A stretch of DNA of 64,000 bases, taken from Defluviitaleaceae bacterium. GTDB taxonomy: Bacteria > Bacillota > Clostridia > Lachnospirales > WQUN01. Where the stretch lies: positions 62,001 through 126,000 of the forward strand of contig WRAN01000003.1 in NCBI GenBank assembly GCA_009780185.1, given 5' to 3'. Each line of letters starts with the position of its first letter. Within the stretch, counting starts at the first letter, position 1. Position numbers and translations under genes: made by a program. Shown here in pieces: positions 46,208-53,813 of this stretch. Under the pieces are notes generated by a model. It worked only from the letters and a program-made list of their open reading frames with translations. It ran no database searches and had not been told where the DNA came from.

Positions 46208-47070
46208 TTACTCATAAAAATAAGAAGTGGCGCTTGGTACAGACAGTACTAGGCGCCACTTCTAAAACCATAGTGACTTTAGTGATTGTAATGATACTGC
46301 TTGCCGGATGTGGTTCAAGTAATGAAGAAGAAGTTATCCCCGCACGGGAGCTACCAGAGCAGATAGAGATGTTCTTTTTCTATGATGAGCTGTGTCTGTC
46401 TTGTGTGGATGAATCTGAATTTTTTGAATTATTCCACGAAGAGGTTGGCGATGTGGCATATCGGTATCCTTATCGGTTAATTCCCGTTAATGTGGCTCGA
46501 ACCGGAGGGCGCAGTATTTTCAATGAAACAATGGCTAGTTTTGGACATTCTACAGATAGTATAGAGTTTCCGCTGATGATGGTTGCAAGCCGTTTGTTTC
46601 AGGGTGAGGAGAATATCAGGCGTAATATCCGCGAGGCTTTTTTGGTGGCTGGGGAAGATATATTTGTTAATGAGTATGTGTTTAACTCCCTGTATGAGCC
46701 TACGCCTATGGATGTGCGCCATAACATAGAAGCCGGACATAATACGATAATCTATTTTTATCGTATTGTTTGCCCAGGGTGTATAGAATTGGAACCTTTT
46801 CTTGATTCTTTGCCGGATGCTGTGCTTGCCTACGGTGACGATATCCCAGTAAATATAATCAGGATAAACACGCGCTCCGGTAATAATGGAGATATGATTC
46901 GTGCTTTTTTTTCTTATTTCAACGTACCGGATGATGAACAGTTCGTTCCTATTGTATTTTTGAGGGATACGCATCTTACAGGCAACGATATGATACGGGA
47001 AGGATTGCTGGAATTGCTGGCAGAGGGTGCAGGGCTTGATTTTGCTTTTCCTCCCTTTCCGCTTGATTGA
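46204..47070 (+). CDS. Lipoprotein with two thioredoxin-like CxxC domains
   Basis: The 288-residue protein starts in the fucosidase stop codon (ATGA). A basic N-terminus and hydrophobic segment end in the lipobox LLAGC (Cys 36). Two thioredoxin-fold-like domains follow, each with a CxxC: CLSC (64-67, context FFFYDELCLSC) and CPGC (190-193, context IIYFYRIVCPGC). The layout suggests an extracytoplasmic thiol oxidoreductase anchored to the membrane. Tight coupling to a cytoplasmic glycosidase is unexpected. No closer family assignment is possible by eye. Confidence 0.78.
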   Translation: MITHKNKKWRLVQTVLGATSKTIVTLVIVMILLAGCGSSNEEEVIPARELPEQIEMFFFYDELCLSCVDESEFFELFHEEVGDVAYRYPYRLIPVNVARTGGRSIFNETMASFGHSTDSIEFPLMMVASRLFQGEENIRRNIREAFLVAGEDIFVNEYVFNSLYEPTPMDVRHNIEAGHNTIIYFYRIVCPGCIELEPFLDSLPDAVLAYGDDIPVNIIRINTRSGNNGDMIRAFFSYFNVPDDEQFVPIVFLRDTHLTGNDMIREGLLELLAEGAGLDFAFPPFPLD

Positions 47071-47147
47071 TTTATCGCGATTTTGTTTGAAATTGGGCTT
47101 CAGCCCATTTCAAATCGATACGCTTATATAATTTGAGGGAGGTATAT

Positions 47148-48584
47148 ATGAAGATTGCACTTGCCGGAATGGGGCATGAAAGTAATACATTTAACAAGCT
47201 TAACACCGGGCTTGAGACATTTTTCTTGGTAGATGGGGATGAGTTTCGCCAACAGCCCCGCATGGGGAGTTCCGCAGATGGGATTTACCAGACATTATTA
47301 GATGCTAAGGCAGATGTTGTACCGCTATTTTTTGCAAGGGCAATACCTTCTGGTACCGTGAGGCGCGATGCTTACGAGTATATAAAGTCGCGTATCTTAG
47401 ATCGATTGAAAAATGATGGGCCATGGGATGGGGTTTGTCTGGCGCTTCATGGCTCTATGGCTGTGGATGGGGTATATGACCCGGAAGGAGATCTTTTAGA
47501 GGCTGTGCGCTGGGTGGTTGGGCACGAAATCCCCGTTGTGTGCGCTTTGGACATGCACGCTACTGTAACAGAGAAAATGATTTTACTGTCAGATGGATTT
47601 TCTGTTTACCGTACTGCACCCCATATCGACGCTATGGAGACAGGTGTGCGAGCCGCGGAAATAATGCTAAAAGCTCTGACAACAGGCACGAAACCTATAA
47701 ACGCCTTTGTGAAAATACCGATTTTAGTATCCGGCGAGCAAAGCGAAACCCGTGTGAACCCAGCTAAGGCTTTGTTTGACGTTCTTAGCGAATATGACAA
47801 ACTGGACTATGTATTGTGTGCATCATATGTAATGGGCTTTCCATGGGCGGATGGTCCCTTTGGAGGTGCCGGAGCGCTGATAACAGGTTGGCCGCAAGAC
47901 CATGAAAAAATTACAGCCCTGACAAAAGACATGGCTGATATTTTCTGGTCAAAGCGTGCCGAGTTTACCTACAGCACTCCAGCAATGTCTCCTGATGAGG
48001 CAATTCAAACCGCAATGTCTGCCACAGCGTTTCCCGTGATTATATCCGACTCGGCAGATAACCCAACCGCAGGCGCGTCCCAAGACACTACTAGGTTTTT
48101 GCAGCTTATGATTAATAGTGGTATGGAAAATGCAGTATATACTTGTGTTGCAGACCTATCGGCATACAGGCTATGCGCATCTAAGCCAATAGGTAGCGAG
48201 ATTTCTTTGGCTTTGGGTGGCTACTACTCCGGCAAAGAATATGAGCGCTTCACAGTGGATGTGAAGCTGGTAAACCTTGCTGAAGTAGAACGAGTGGCAT
48301 ATGCAGTTGTGCAGGCTAAGGGCGTAACATTTACAATATCCAATAAGCGTTGTGCAACTTATAGCCCAGATACACTACGGGCATTGGGATTGGAACCGCA
48401 AAACTTTAAAATAATAGGCATAAAAGCCGGCTACCTAAGCCCAGAGTATCAAGACATAAGCAAGCAAAGTATCTTAGTTCTAACCGAAGGCGACACCGCT
48501 CTTGAGCTACGAGGTCTACCATATATAAAAACTCCGCGCCCTATGTACCCACTGGATTTGGATATGAAGTTTAATGGGATATAA
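47148..48584 (+). CDS. M81-family metallopeptidase (MlrC/microcystinase-like)
   Basis: The 478-residue protein starts at ATG 47148 after GAGGGAGG and begins KIALAGMGHESNTFNKL, the M81 N-terminal motif with a metal-binding His. It has the LALHGSM, CALDMHATVTEKM and YRTAPHIDAMETGVRAAEIM motifs, then a C-terminal MlrC domain with DSADNPTAGASQDTTRFL. Characterised relatives open linear peptides such as microcystin; most have unknown substrates. It may use the same promoter as the sugar operon. Confidence 0.88.
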   Translation: MKIALAGMGHESNTFNKLNTGLETFFLVDGDEFRQQPRMGSSADGIYQTLLDAKADVVPLFFARAIPSGTVRRDAYEYIKSRILDRLKNDGPWDGVCLALHGSMAVDGVYDPEGDLLEAVRWVVGHEIPVVCALDMHATVTEKMILLSDGFSVYRTAPHIDAMETGVRAAEIMLKALTTGTKPINAFVKIPILVSGEQSETRVNPAKALFDVLSEYDKLDYVLCASYVMGFPWADGPFGGAGALITGWPQDHEKITALTKDMADIFWSKRAEFTYSTPAMSPDEAIQTAMSATAFPVIISDSADNPTAGASQDTTRFLQLMINSGMENAVYTCVADLSAYRLCASKPIGSEISLALGGYYSGKEYERFTVDVKLVNLAEVERVAYAVVQAKGVTFTISNKRCATYSPDTLRALGLEPQNFKIIGIKAGYLSPEYQDISKQSILVLTEGDTALELRGLPYIKTPRPMYPLDLDMKFNGI

Positions 48585-48613
48585 AGTTTAAAAGAGAATA
48601 ACAACCCCACAAA

Positions 48614-48657
48614 AATAACCCGCCTTGCCAAAATAGTTATTGGCTTGATGGGTTATT
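48614..48657 (+). terminator. Terminator after the M81 peptidase gene
   Basis: AATAACCC (48614-48621) pairs with GGGTTATT (48650-48657), with an inner GCC/GGC pairing, then ATTTTGC. It lies 30 bases past the stop and also serves the converging TPR gene. Confidence 0.65.
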
Positions 48658-48692
48658 ATTTTGCATAGTATTGCCTCATTATTTGATTTGTA

Positions 48693-50234
48693 TCAAGTTT
48701 TTAGGTTTTCTTCTAGCCATACTTCGAAGGATTGGGGTAGGGCGAAGGTTTGGTAGATAGTTTCTAATTGTAACTTAGTTTTAGTGGTGTGATGGTGAGT
48801 CTTGCCAAATATATTTAAGCGGATTTTGTAGCATTTCAATAACAAATCTAAAGCCTTGGTATAGTCCTTTTTGATGTAGTACACATTTGCAATATTGCTG
48901 TAAGTAATAGCAGTGTCTGGGTGCTCAGTTCCAAGGATTTTTTCATCAATATCTAATGATTTTAAATACCATTCAAGAGCTTTAGAATAATCGCCCTGGT
49001 CCCTATAAACACCTGCAATGTTGTTGTAAGCAGTAGAAGTATCCGGATGCTCAGTACCTAGGGCTGTTTCCCAAATACTTGATGACTTTAAATACCATTC
49101 AAGAGCTTTGGGATAATTTCCTTGGCGTTGGTAAATAGTTGCAATGTTGTTGTAAGTGGAAGCAGTATCCGGATGCTCAGAACCTAATATTTTTTCTTTA
49201 ACATCTAGTGACTTAAAATACCATTCAAGAGCGTTGGGATAATCTCTTTGGTCATCGTAAACGTATGCAATGTTGTTGTAAGCTGTAGCAGTATGTGTAT
49301 GCTCAGTACCCAGGATTTTTTCATAAATAGCTAATGACTTAGAAAACCATTCAAGAGCTTTCGAATGATCTCCTTGTGTATTGTAAACACGTGCAATGTC
49401 ATTGTAAGAAGTAGCAACGTTTGGATGTTCAGCACTCAGGGTTTTTTCATAATTACCTAATGATTTTAAATACCATTCTAAAGCCATTGTATAATTACCT
49501 TGGCTATCGAATATATTCGCAACATCACGAGGTTTTATGTCTGAGTCATTTTCATATATCGGAAGTAAGTTGCAAAAATCAATGTAAAAACCCTTTTGCA
49601 TCACATTCCGTAGAGTACGTACCGAGTTATTTAATGTTAGGATATTGGCAAGGGTTTCGAAGTACTCTTTACTTAGGGTATCCGTAATTTTTCCTAATCT
49701 CTCAACATAATAATCTAATAAGTGCTTGTTAGATTCGCTATAGGGCTGTTCAATGTCACGCTCAGGGATAAAGCTTGCTTGTTGCTCAGTTTCAAATATC
49801 GCAGAATACTGAAAAAACGAATTAAAATCAGGCGCATGGCGGGCAAGCTGTGTACGGAAGTACATAGGCATAATAAATACAAATACAACAGGCATATCAG
49901 CTAGTGCATCCCGGCTTAGGTTAAGGGTTTGGAAGAACTTTGTATCTAACGCATTGTCATTGGCTAGGTGGAAGTGGGGTAGTATTGCATACTTTGTACC
50001 CTTTTTGATTGATGTTGCTATCAGCCAGGCAGAGTAGCGGGTGTTGTGCATTTGCTGGAAGTCGATAATCTGTACTTCGTTAGAGGGTAATTGCTTTTGT
50101 ATTTCATTTGCAATTGTGCGATGTAGTGGAATGTTGTCAATGGTAACGCAAAAGAAAGCCCCCTTTTTCTGGAGCTGTAATCGTATACATAAGCGTCTTA
50201 GCTCTTCTTGATCGTATGCGATTTGCTGCCTCAT
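48693..50234 (-). CDS. TPR protein with N-terminal STAND-like domain lacking a P-loop
   Basis: The 513-residue protein starts at ATG 50234 inside the stop of the ATPase gene (ATGA overlap), so it is coupled to it. Residues 1 to about 230 form an alpha/beta domain with hydrophobic strands (FFCVTIDNIPLHRTIANEIQ; MPVVFVFIMPMYFRTQLARH; APDFNSFF) but no Walker A; it resembles the inactive NTPase-like regions found before repeats in STAND-type conflict proteins. Residues about 265-490 hold six to seven kinesin-light-chain-type TPRs of 42 residues (core ALEWYLKSLDIDEKILGTEH). Repeats this uniform suggest recent expansion. Function unknown; a sensor for the ATPase partner is an inference. Confidence 0.8.
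   Translation of the reverse strand: MRQQIAYDQEELRRLCIRLQLQKKGAFFCVTIDNIPLHRTIANEIQKQLPSNEVQIIDFQQMHNTRYSAWLIATSIKKGTKYAILPHFHLANDNALDTKFFQTLNLSRDALADMPVVFVFIMPMYFRTQLARHAPDFNSFFQYSAIFETEQQASFIPERDIEQPYSESNKHLLDYYVERLGKITDTLSKEYFETLANILTLNNSVRTLRNVMQKGFYIDFCNLLPIYENDSDIKPRDVANIFDSQGNYTMALEWYLKSLGNYEKTLSAEHPNVATSYNDIARVYNTQGDHSKALEWFSKSLAIYEKILGTEHTHTATAYNNIAYVYDDQRDYPNALEWYFKSLDVKEKILGSEHPDTASTYNNIATIYQRQGNYPKALEWYLKSSSIWETALGTEHPDTSTAYNNIAGVYRDQGDYSKALEWYLKSLDIDEKILGTEHPDTAITYSNIANVYYIKKDYTKALDLLLKCYKIRLNIFGKTHHHTTKTKLQLETIYQTFALPQSFEVWLEENLKT
48870..49500 (-). repeat. 126-bp tandem repeats in the TPR gene
   Basis: The phrase AAATACCATTCAAGAGC (or a close variant) recurs at about 48964, 49090, 49216, 49342 and 49468, a strict 126-base period equal to one 42-residue TPR. 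High DNA identity between units would allow copy-number change by recombination. Confidence 0.85.
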
Positions 50235-51526
50235 CCTAGTATCCCTGGATTCTTGTCGATGTATTCTCTTACAAGAGGAGCTAGGTCTATCCAACGGTCA
50301 CCGTTATATTCAAATGCAGCGCCGCTGTAAAGCAAATCTGCCAATGCTGCATCTTGTGAAGGGTCATGATTACCTTCATATATTTCCCTTGCTTTTGGGT
50401 AGGAGGATGATGGAATCCGAATAAATGTATCAAATGCAAAATTTTTGAGTGTATAGATAGTCGACTCCATGTCAACGGTAGTTCTTTTCCGTAAAAATGC
50501 TTCGAAGGCACACCGACTTAGCAATATGGTGGCATCTCTCAGGTTGCCTCCAGTCTTTGTAATGATGGTATTGAGCACATCATCTTCAAAAAATGAATCA
50601 TCTGCTCTTTTACGTATTAGGGATTTTATAGTTTCTATTCCCGGTTCGAAGCTTGTTTGGTCTTTGTTATGTGTTTTAATCATGGGGATAGTTATATGTG
50701 CATTAAAGTAGCCGCTTAATGCATTAGCTCCTACAGAGCGATAGACAGCTATAGGGCAAGATAAAATCATATGTGATCTTATTCGAGATAAAAAACCAAC
50801 ATCCTGGGTGAATAATTTGACAACGCCTTCTTCTCGGCATTTTTCCAGCCCATCAATTATAATCACGAACTTGCTATTTGTTTTATTGCTTAAGTCGTCA
50901 ATAAGGGCGTTTAATGCGGAAATAATGTCACTGGCTTTTGCCTCAAACTCTTTAAATAGCTCTTCCTTTACCCCCGATGTTAACTTTTGCTGCGTTGTAA
51001 TCTTTGCTAGGAAGTTTAAAAAAATGAGCGGTACCTTTGCTTCGGCGGATGTCTCAATATCTGTTAGGGTATCTGTTTCAACATAGGCCTTGGTAATCCT
51101 GTTTAGTAATGTTTTTTCGAATGAATCTTGTATCTTTTTGTTAATAGTCAAGTCGTTTTCATTCGCGTATAGTGCTAGTTTCTCGACCATTAGTATTAGT
51201 ATTTCTATATAGGTAAAGTTGAATAAATCCAAATCCTCGATTGCGTTGATATATACTTCGGGTATATCTACTTTTGACAGTTCCCTTCGCAACATTTGTA
51301 GTTCTGTGGATTTGCCACAGCCCATATGCCCAACAACAAGAGAACGTTCGAACGATTCAGCTTTTGTTGTTGCATAGTATATTCTCTCGTAAAACTCTGT
51401 AAGTGAATTATCTCTTGCAGTTGCGGTTTCTTGATAAAAGTTGAGCTGCTCTTTTTTTAATGCTTCGGGTTTGAATATATTGAAAATATCAACTAATGAC
51501 TCTGCTCTTTTTGCATTGCCTTCCAT
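50231..51526 (-). CDS. P-loop ATPase (AAA/STAND-like), partner of the TPR protein
   Basis: The 431-residue protein starts at ATG 51526 after AAGGAGA; the frame extends to 51619 without a ribosome site. Walker A GHMGCGKST is at residues 66-74 and Walker B KFVIIIDGLEK at about 245. A downstream sensor-like SCPIAVYRS, a helical lid (KTGGNLRDATILLSR) and a C-terminal winged-helix-like end (LADLLYSG, LAPLVREYIDKNPG) follow. The layout fits AAA/STAND NTPases that switch on signal. No catalytic effector domain is visible in it or its partner. Confidence 0.82.
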   Translation of the reverse strand: MEGNAKRAESLVDIFNIFKPEALKKEQLNFYQETATARDNSLTEFYERIYYATTKAESFERSLVVGHMGCGKSTELQMLRRELSKVDIPEVYINAIEDLDLFNFTYIEILILMVEKLALYANENDLTINKKIQDSFEKTLLNRITKAYVETDTLTDIETSAEAKVPLIFLNFLAKITTQQKLTSGVKEELFKEFEAKASDIISALNALIDDLSNKTNSKFVIIIDGLEKCREEGVVKLFTQDVGFLSRIRSHMILSCPIAVYRSVGANALSGYFNAHITIPMIKTHNKDQTSFEPGIETIKSLIRKRADDSFFEDDVLNTIITKTGGNLRDATILLSRCAFEAFLRKRTTVDMESTIYTLKNFAFDTFIRIPSSSYPKAREIYEGNHDPSQDAALADLLYSGAAFEYNGDRWIDLAPLVREYIDKNPGILG

Positions 51527-51591
51527 AATAAGTCTCCTTTTTATGCACATCCTCTGATAACAGCAGTATAGCCACAACCCAGCCCATTTAC

Positions 51592-51654
51592 AACAATAAA
51601 ATAGCCCACAACCTGCCATGGGATGACCATGATTGGGTGTGGGCTATTATTGTT
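51592..51654. terminator. Long inverted repeat between the ATPase and isomerase genes
   Basis: AACAATAAAATAGCCCACA (51592-51610) pairs with TGTGGGCTATTATTGTT (51638-51654) around a 27-base loop. It lies 25 bases past the isomerase-like gene stop (minus strand) and upstream of the ATPase, so it most likely ends the isomerase transcript. Confidence 0.75.
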
Positions 51655-51679
51655 AGATATTTATTCTATAGAGCTTTTA

Positions 51680-52645
51680 TTATGCCCACCACATTTGGAT
51701 AGGAGGGTCATACATCAGAATGGGCTTGAGGAAGGCTATTGCCTTTTCGAGCCCTTCCTCTACGGACATCAGGCCATCTTCGTGTTCTATGCTTATTGCG
51801 CCGTCGTAGCCTGTGGCGCGCAGGGTTGAGATTATATTTCTCCATTCTTCTTCGCCGTGGCCGTAGCCTACTGTTCTAAATACCCAGCCTCGGCCTAGGA
51901 AGTCGTCATAGGGGCTGGTTTCTAGGGCGCCGTTAACTGCGGTGTTAAAGTGATCTATTTTTGTGTCTTTGGCGTGGAAATGGTAGATTGCACCTTTTAG
52001 TGCTTTGATGGCTTCCGTTGGCTTTATCCCTTGCCAGAATAGGTGACTTGGGTCGAAGTTGGCGCCTATGGCTGGGCCTACTGCTTCACGTAAGCGTAGT
52101 AGGGTGCGTGGGTTGTATACACAGAAACCTGGATGAAGTTCTAGGGCTATTTTCGTTACACCATACTCAGCGGCTAAGGCTGTGGCATCTTTCCAATAGG
52201 GGATTAGTACTTCATTCCACTGATAATCTAGGATTTCCAGGTATTCTGGAGGCCAGGCGCAGGTTACCCAATTGGGGTGTTTTGCTCCTGGGTGGTCGCC
52301 GGGGCAGCCGCTGAATGTTATTACTGTATCTACCTCTAATTCCTTTGCCACTTTTAAGGTATTTACATAGTCATTGTGGAAGGTTTCGGCAGCGGCTTTA
52401 TTAGGACTTACTGGGTTGCCGTGAACACTTAGGGCGCTGATTGATAGATTGTGTTTTTTTAGAGATGCTTTTAGGGTTGATAGGATTTGTGGGTCTTTTA
52501 GGGCGGCTTCCGGGTCTAGGTGGCCTTTTCCTGGGTAGCCTCCGGCACCTATTTCTACTGCTTGTACGCCTAGGTTTGCTAGATACGCAAAAGCTTCATC
52601 GTAACTGCGGTCATATAGGGGTACGGTTAAAACACCAAGCTTCAT
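51680..52645 (-). CDS. Sugar phosphate isomerase/epimerase family protein (xylose-isomerase-like TIM barrel)
   Basis: The 321-residue protein has the AP-endonuclease-2/xylose isomerase-like fold: AYLANLGVQAVEIGAGGYPG, ALSVHGNPV, TFSGCPGD, KIALELHPGF, GANFDPSHLFWQG, YHFHAKDTK, and the late Glu/His ISIEHEDGLM. The metal-binding residues of the family (Glu, Asp-His, His, Glu) are all recognisable. It is adjacent to a Gfo/Idh/MocA oxidoreductase, a frequent pairing in inositol or keto-sugar catabolism. The exact substrate is unknown. Confidence 0.88.
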   Translation of the reverse strand: MKLGVLTVPLYDRSYDEAFAYLANLGVQAVEIGAGGYPGKGHLDPEAALKDPQILSTLKASLKKHNLSISALSVHGNPVSPNKAAAETFHNDYVNTLKVAKELEVDTVITFSGCPGDHPGAKHPNWVTCAWPPEYLEILDYQWNEVLIPYWKDATALAAEYGVTKIALELHPGFCVYNPRTLLRLREAVGPAIGANFDPSHLFWQGIKPTEAIKALKGAIYHFHAKDTKIDHFNTAVNGALETSPYDDFLGRGWVFRTVGYGHGEEEWRNIISTLRATGYDGAISIEHEDGLMSVEEGLEKAIAFLKPILMYDPPIQMWWA

Positions 52646-52717
52646 TGTAAACCTCCTTGAATGAAAGTGTTGCTTTTCTGGCTTTATCAGAAAAAATAAC
52701 CCTGATAGAACTGTAAA

Positions 52718-53797
52718 TTAGAATTCTATCAGTTTGCCGGTTTTGGCTGATTCGTATATAGCTTCCAGCACTTCTGTTACTACGCAGGCTTGCTCTGGTA
52801 GGATTGTTAGGGGGGTGCCTTTTTCTATTGCACTAATAAAGTTTAGCTGCTCTTGTACGTTGGGGTCGTCGGATTCTCCTTCGTAGAAGGCTACACTTCC
52901 GGCTTTTAGATTTGGTGTTTTTTCGTATAAGCGGCCGATGTCGTCGCCGTTTATACGTACTCCGTCTTTCATATCTACTCCGGCTTTGGTTCCGCATAGG
53001 GTTGCTTTGGCTTCGTAGGCTTCTACTAAGTTAAGGGCCCAGCTGCTTTCTAATATTATAGTTGAGCCGTCTTCCATGGTTATAAAGCCAAAGGCCGAAT
53101 CCTCTACCGTGAACTCTTCCGGGTTCCATGGGCCGAAGGCATTACCACAGTTGCCGTTTTCGTTTAGTTTCTTGTATACATTACCCATTACGGATTTTAC
53201 TTTGTAATTATTCATAAACCATAGAGTTAAATCTAGGGCGTGTGTACCAATGTCTATCAGTGGGCCGCCGCCTTGCTCTTCTTCGTTTAGGAATACGCCC
53301 CAGGTGGGTACTGCGCGGCGGCGTAGGGCGTGGGCTTTGGCGAAGTAGATTTCTCCTAGGTCGCCTCGTTCTATGGCTTGTTTTACATATTTGCTATGAG
53401 GTTGGTAGCGGGATTGGTAGCCTATGGTTAGAAGTTTTCCGGTGCGTTTTGCCGCTTCAACCATTGCACGGGCTTCTTTGGAGGTTTTGGCCATGGGTTT
53501 TTCGCATAGAACGTGTTTACCGCTTTCTAGGGCTTCTATTGTGATGTATGAGTGAGATTTGTTGGGGGTTAGTACGTACACCATGTCTAGGGTTTTGTCT
53601 TCTAGCAGCTTTTTGTAGTCTGTATAGGTTTGAGCTTCTGGGGTGCCGAAGTCTTTTGCGGCTTTTATAGCTCTTTCTTCGATTATATCGCAGAAGGCTA
53701 CCATGTCTACTTTGTCGGTGGTGGCGATGCTGGGCATGTGTTTCTGGGTGGCTATTCCGCCACATCCTACGAATCCTGCTCTTAGTTTTTTTGCCAT
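52718..53797 (-). CDS. Gfo/Idh/MocA-family oxidoreductase
   Basis: The 359-residue protein has an N-terminal Rossmann fold (AGFVGCGGIATQKHMPSI) and the family motif EKPMAKTSKEARAMVEAA (Lys of EKP) at about residue 98. The C-terminal catalytic domain has GGGPLIDIGTHALDLTLWF with its conserved Asp/His. It oxidises or reduces a sugar or cyclitol with NAD(P). It sits between the ileS-like gene (16 bases) and the isomerase gene and probably acts with the latter. Confidence 0.92.
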   Translation of the reverse strand: MAKKLRAGFVGCGGIATQKHMPSIATTDKVDMVAFCDIIEERAIKAAKDFGTPEAQTYTDYKKLLEDKTLDMVYVLTPNKSHSYITIEALESGKHVLCEKPMAKTSKEARAMVEAAKRTGKLLTIGYQSRYQPHSKYVKQAIERGDLGEIYFAKAHALRRRAVPTWGVFLNEEEQGGGPLIDIGTHALDLTLWFMNNYKVKSVMGNVYKKLNENGNCGNAFGPWNPEEFTVEDSAFGFITMEDGSTIILESSWALNLVEAYEAKATLCGTKAGVDMKDGVRINGDDIGRLYEKTPNLKAGSVAFYEGESDDPNVQEQLNFISAIEKGTPLTILPEQACVVTEVLEAIYESAKTGKLIEF

Positions 53798-53813
53798 TTG
53801 GGTTTCTCCTTTT

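Noticed and set aside
46477-46974. 165-codon minus-strand frame
   Set aside because: Antisense shadow of the thioredoxin-like lipoprotein gene, without start context.
48870-49500. Regular 126-bp repeats as a CRISPR-like array
   Set aside because: The period equals one TPR, the whole unit is coding and there are no unique spacers.
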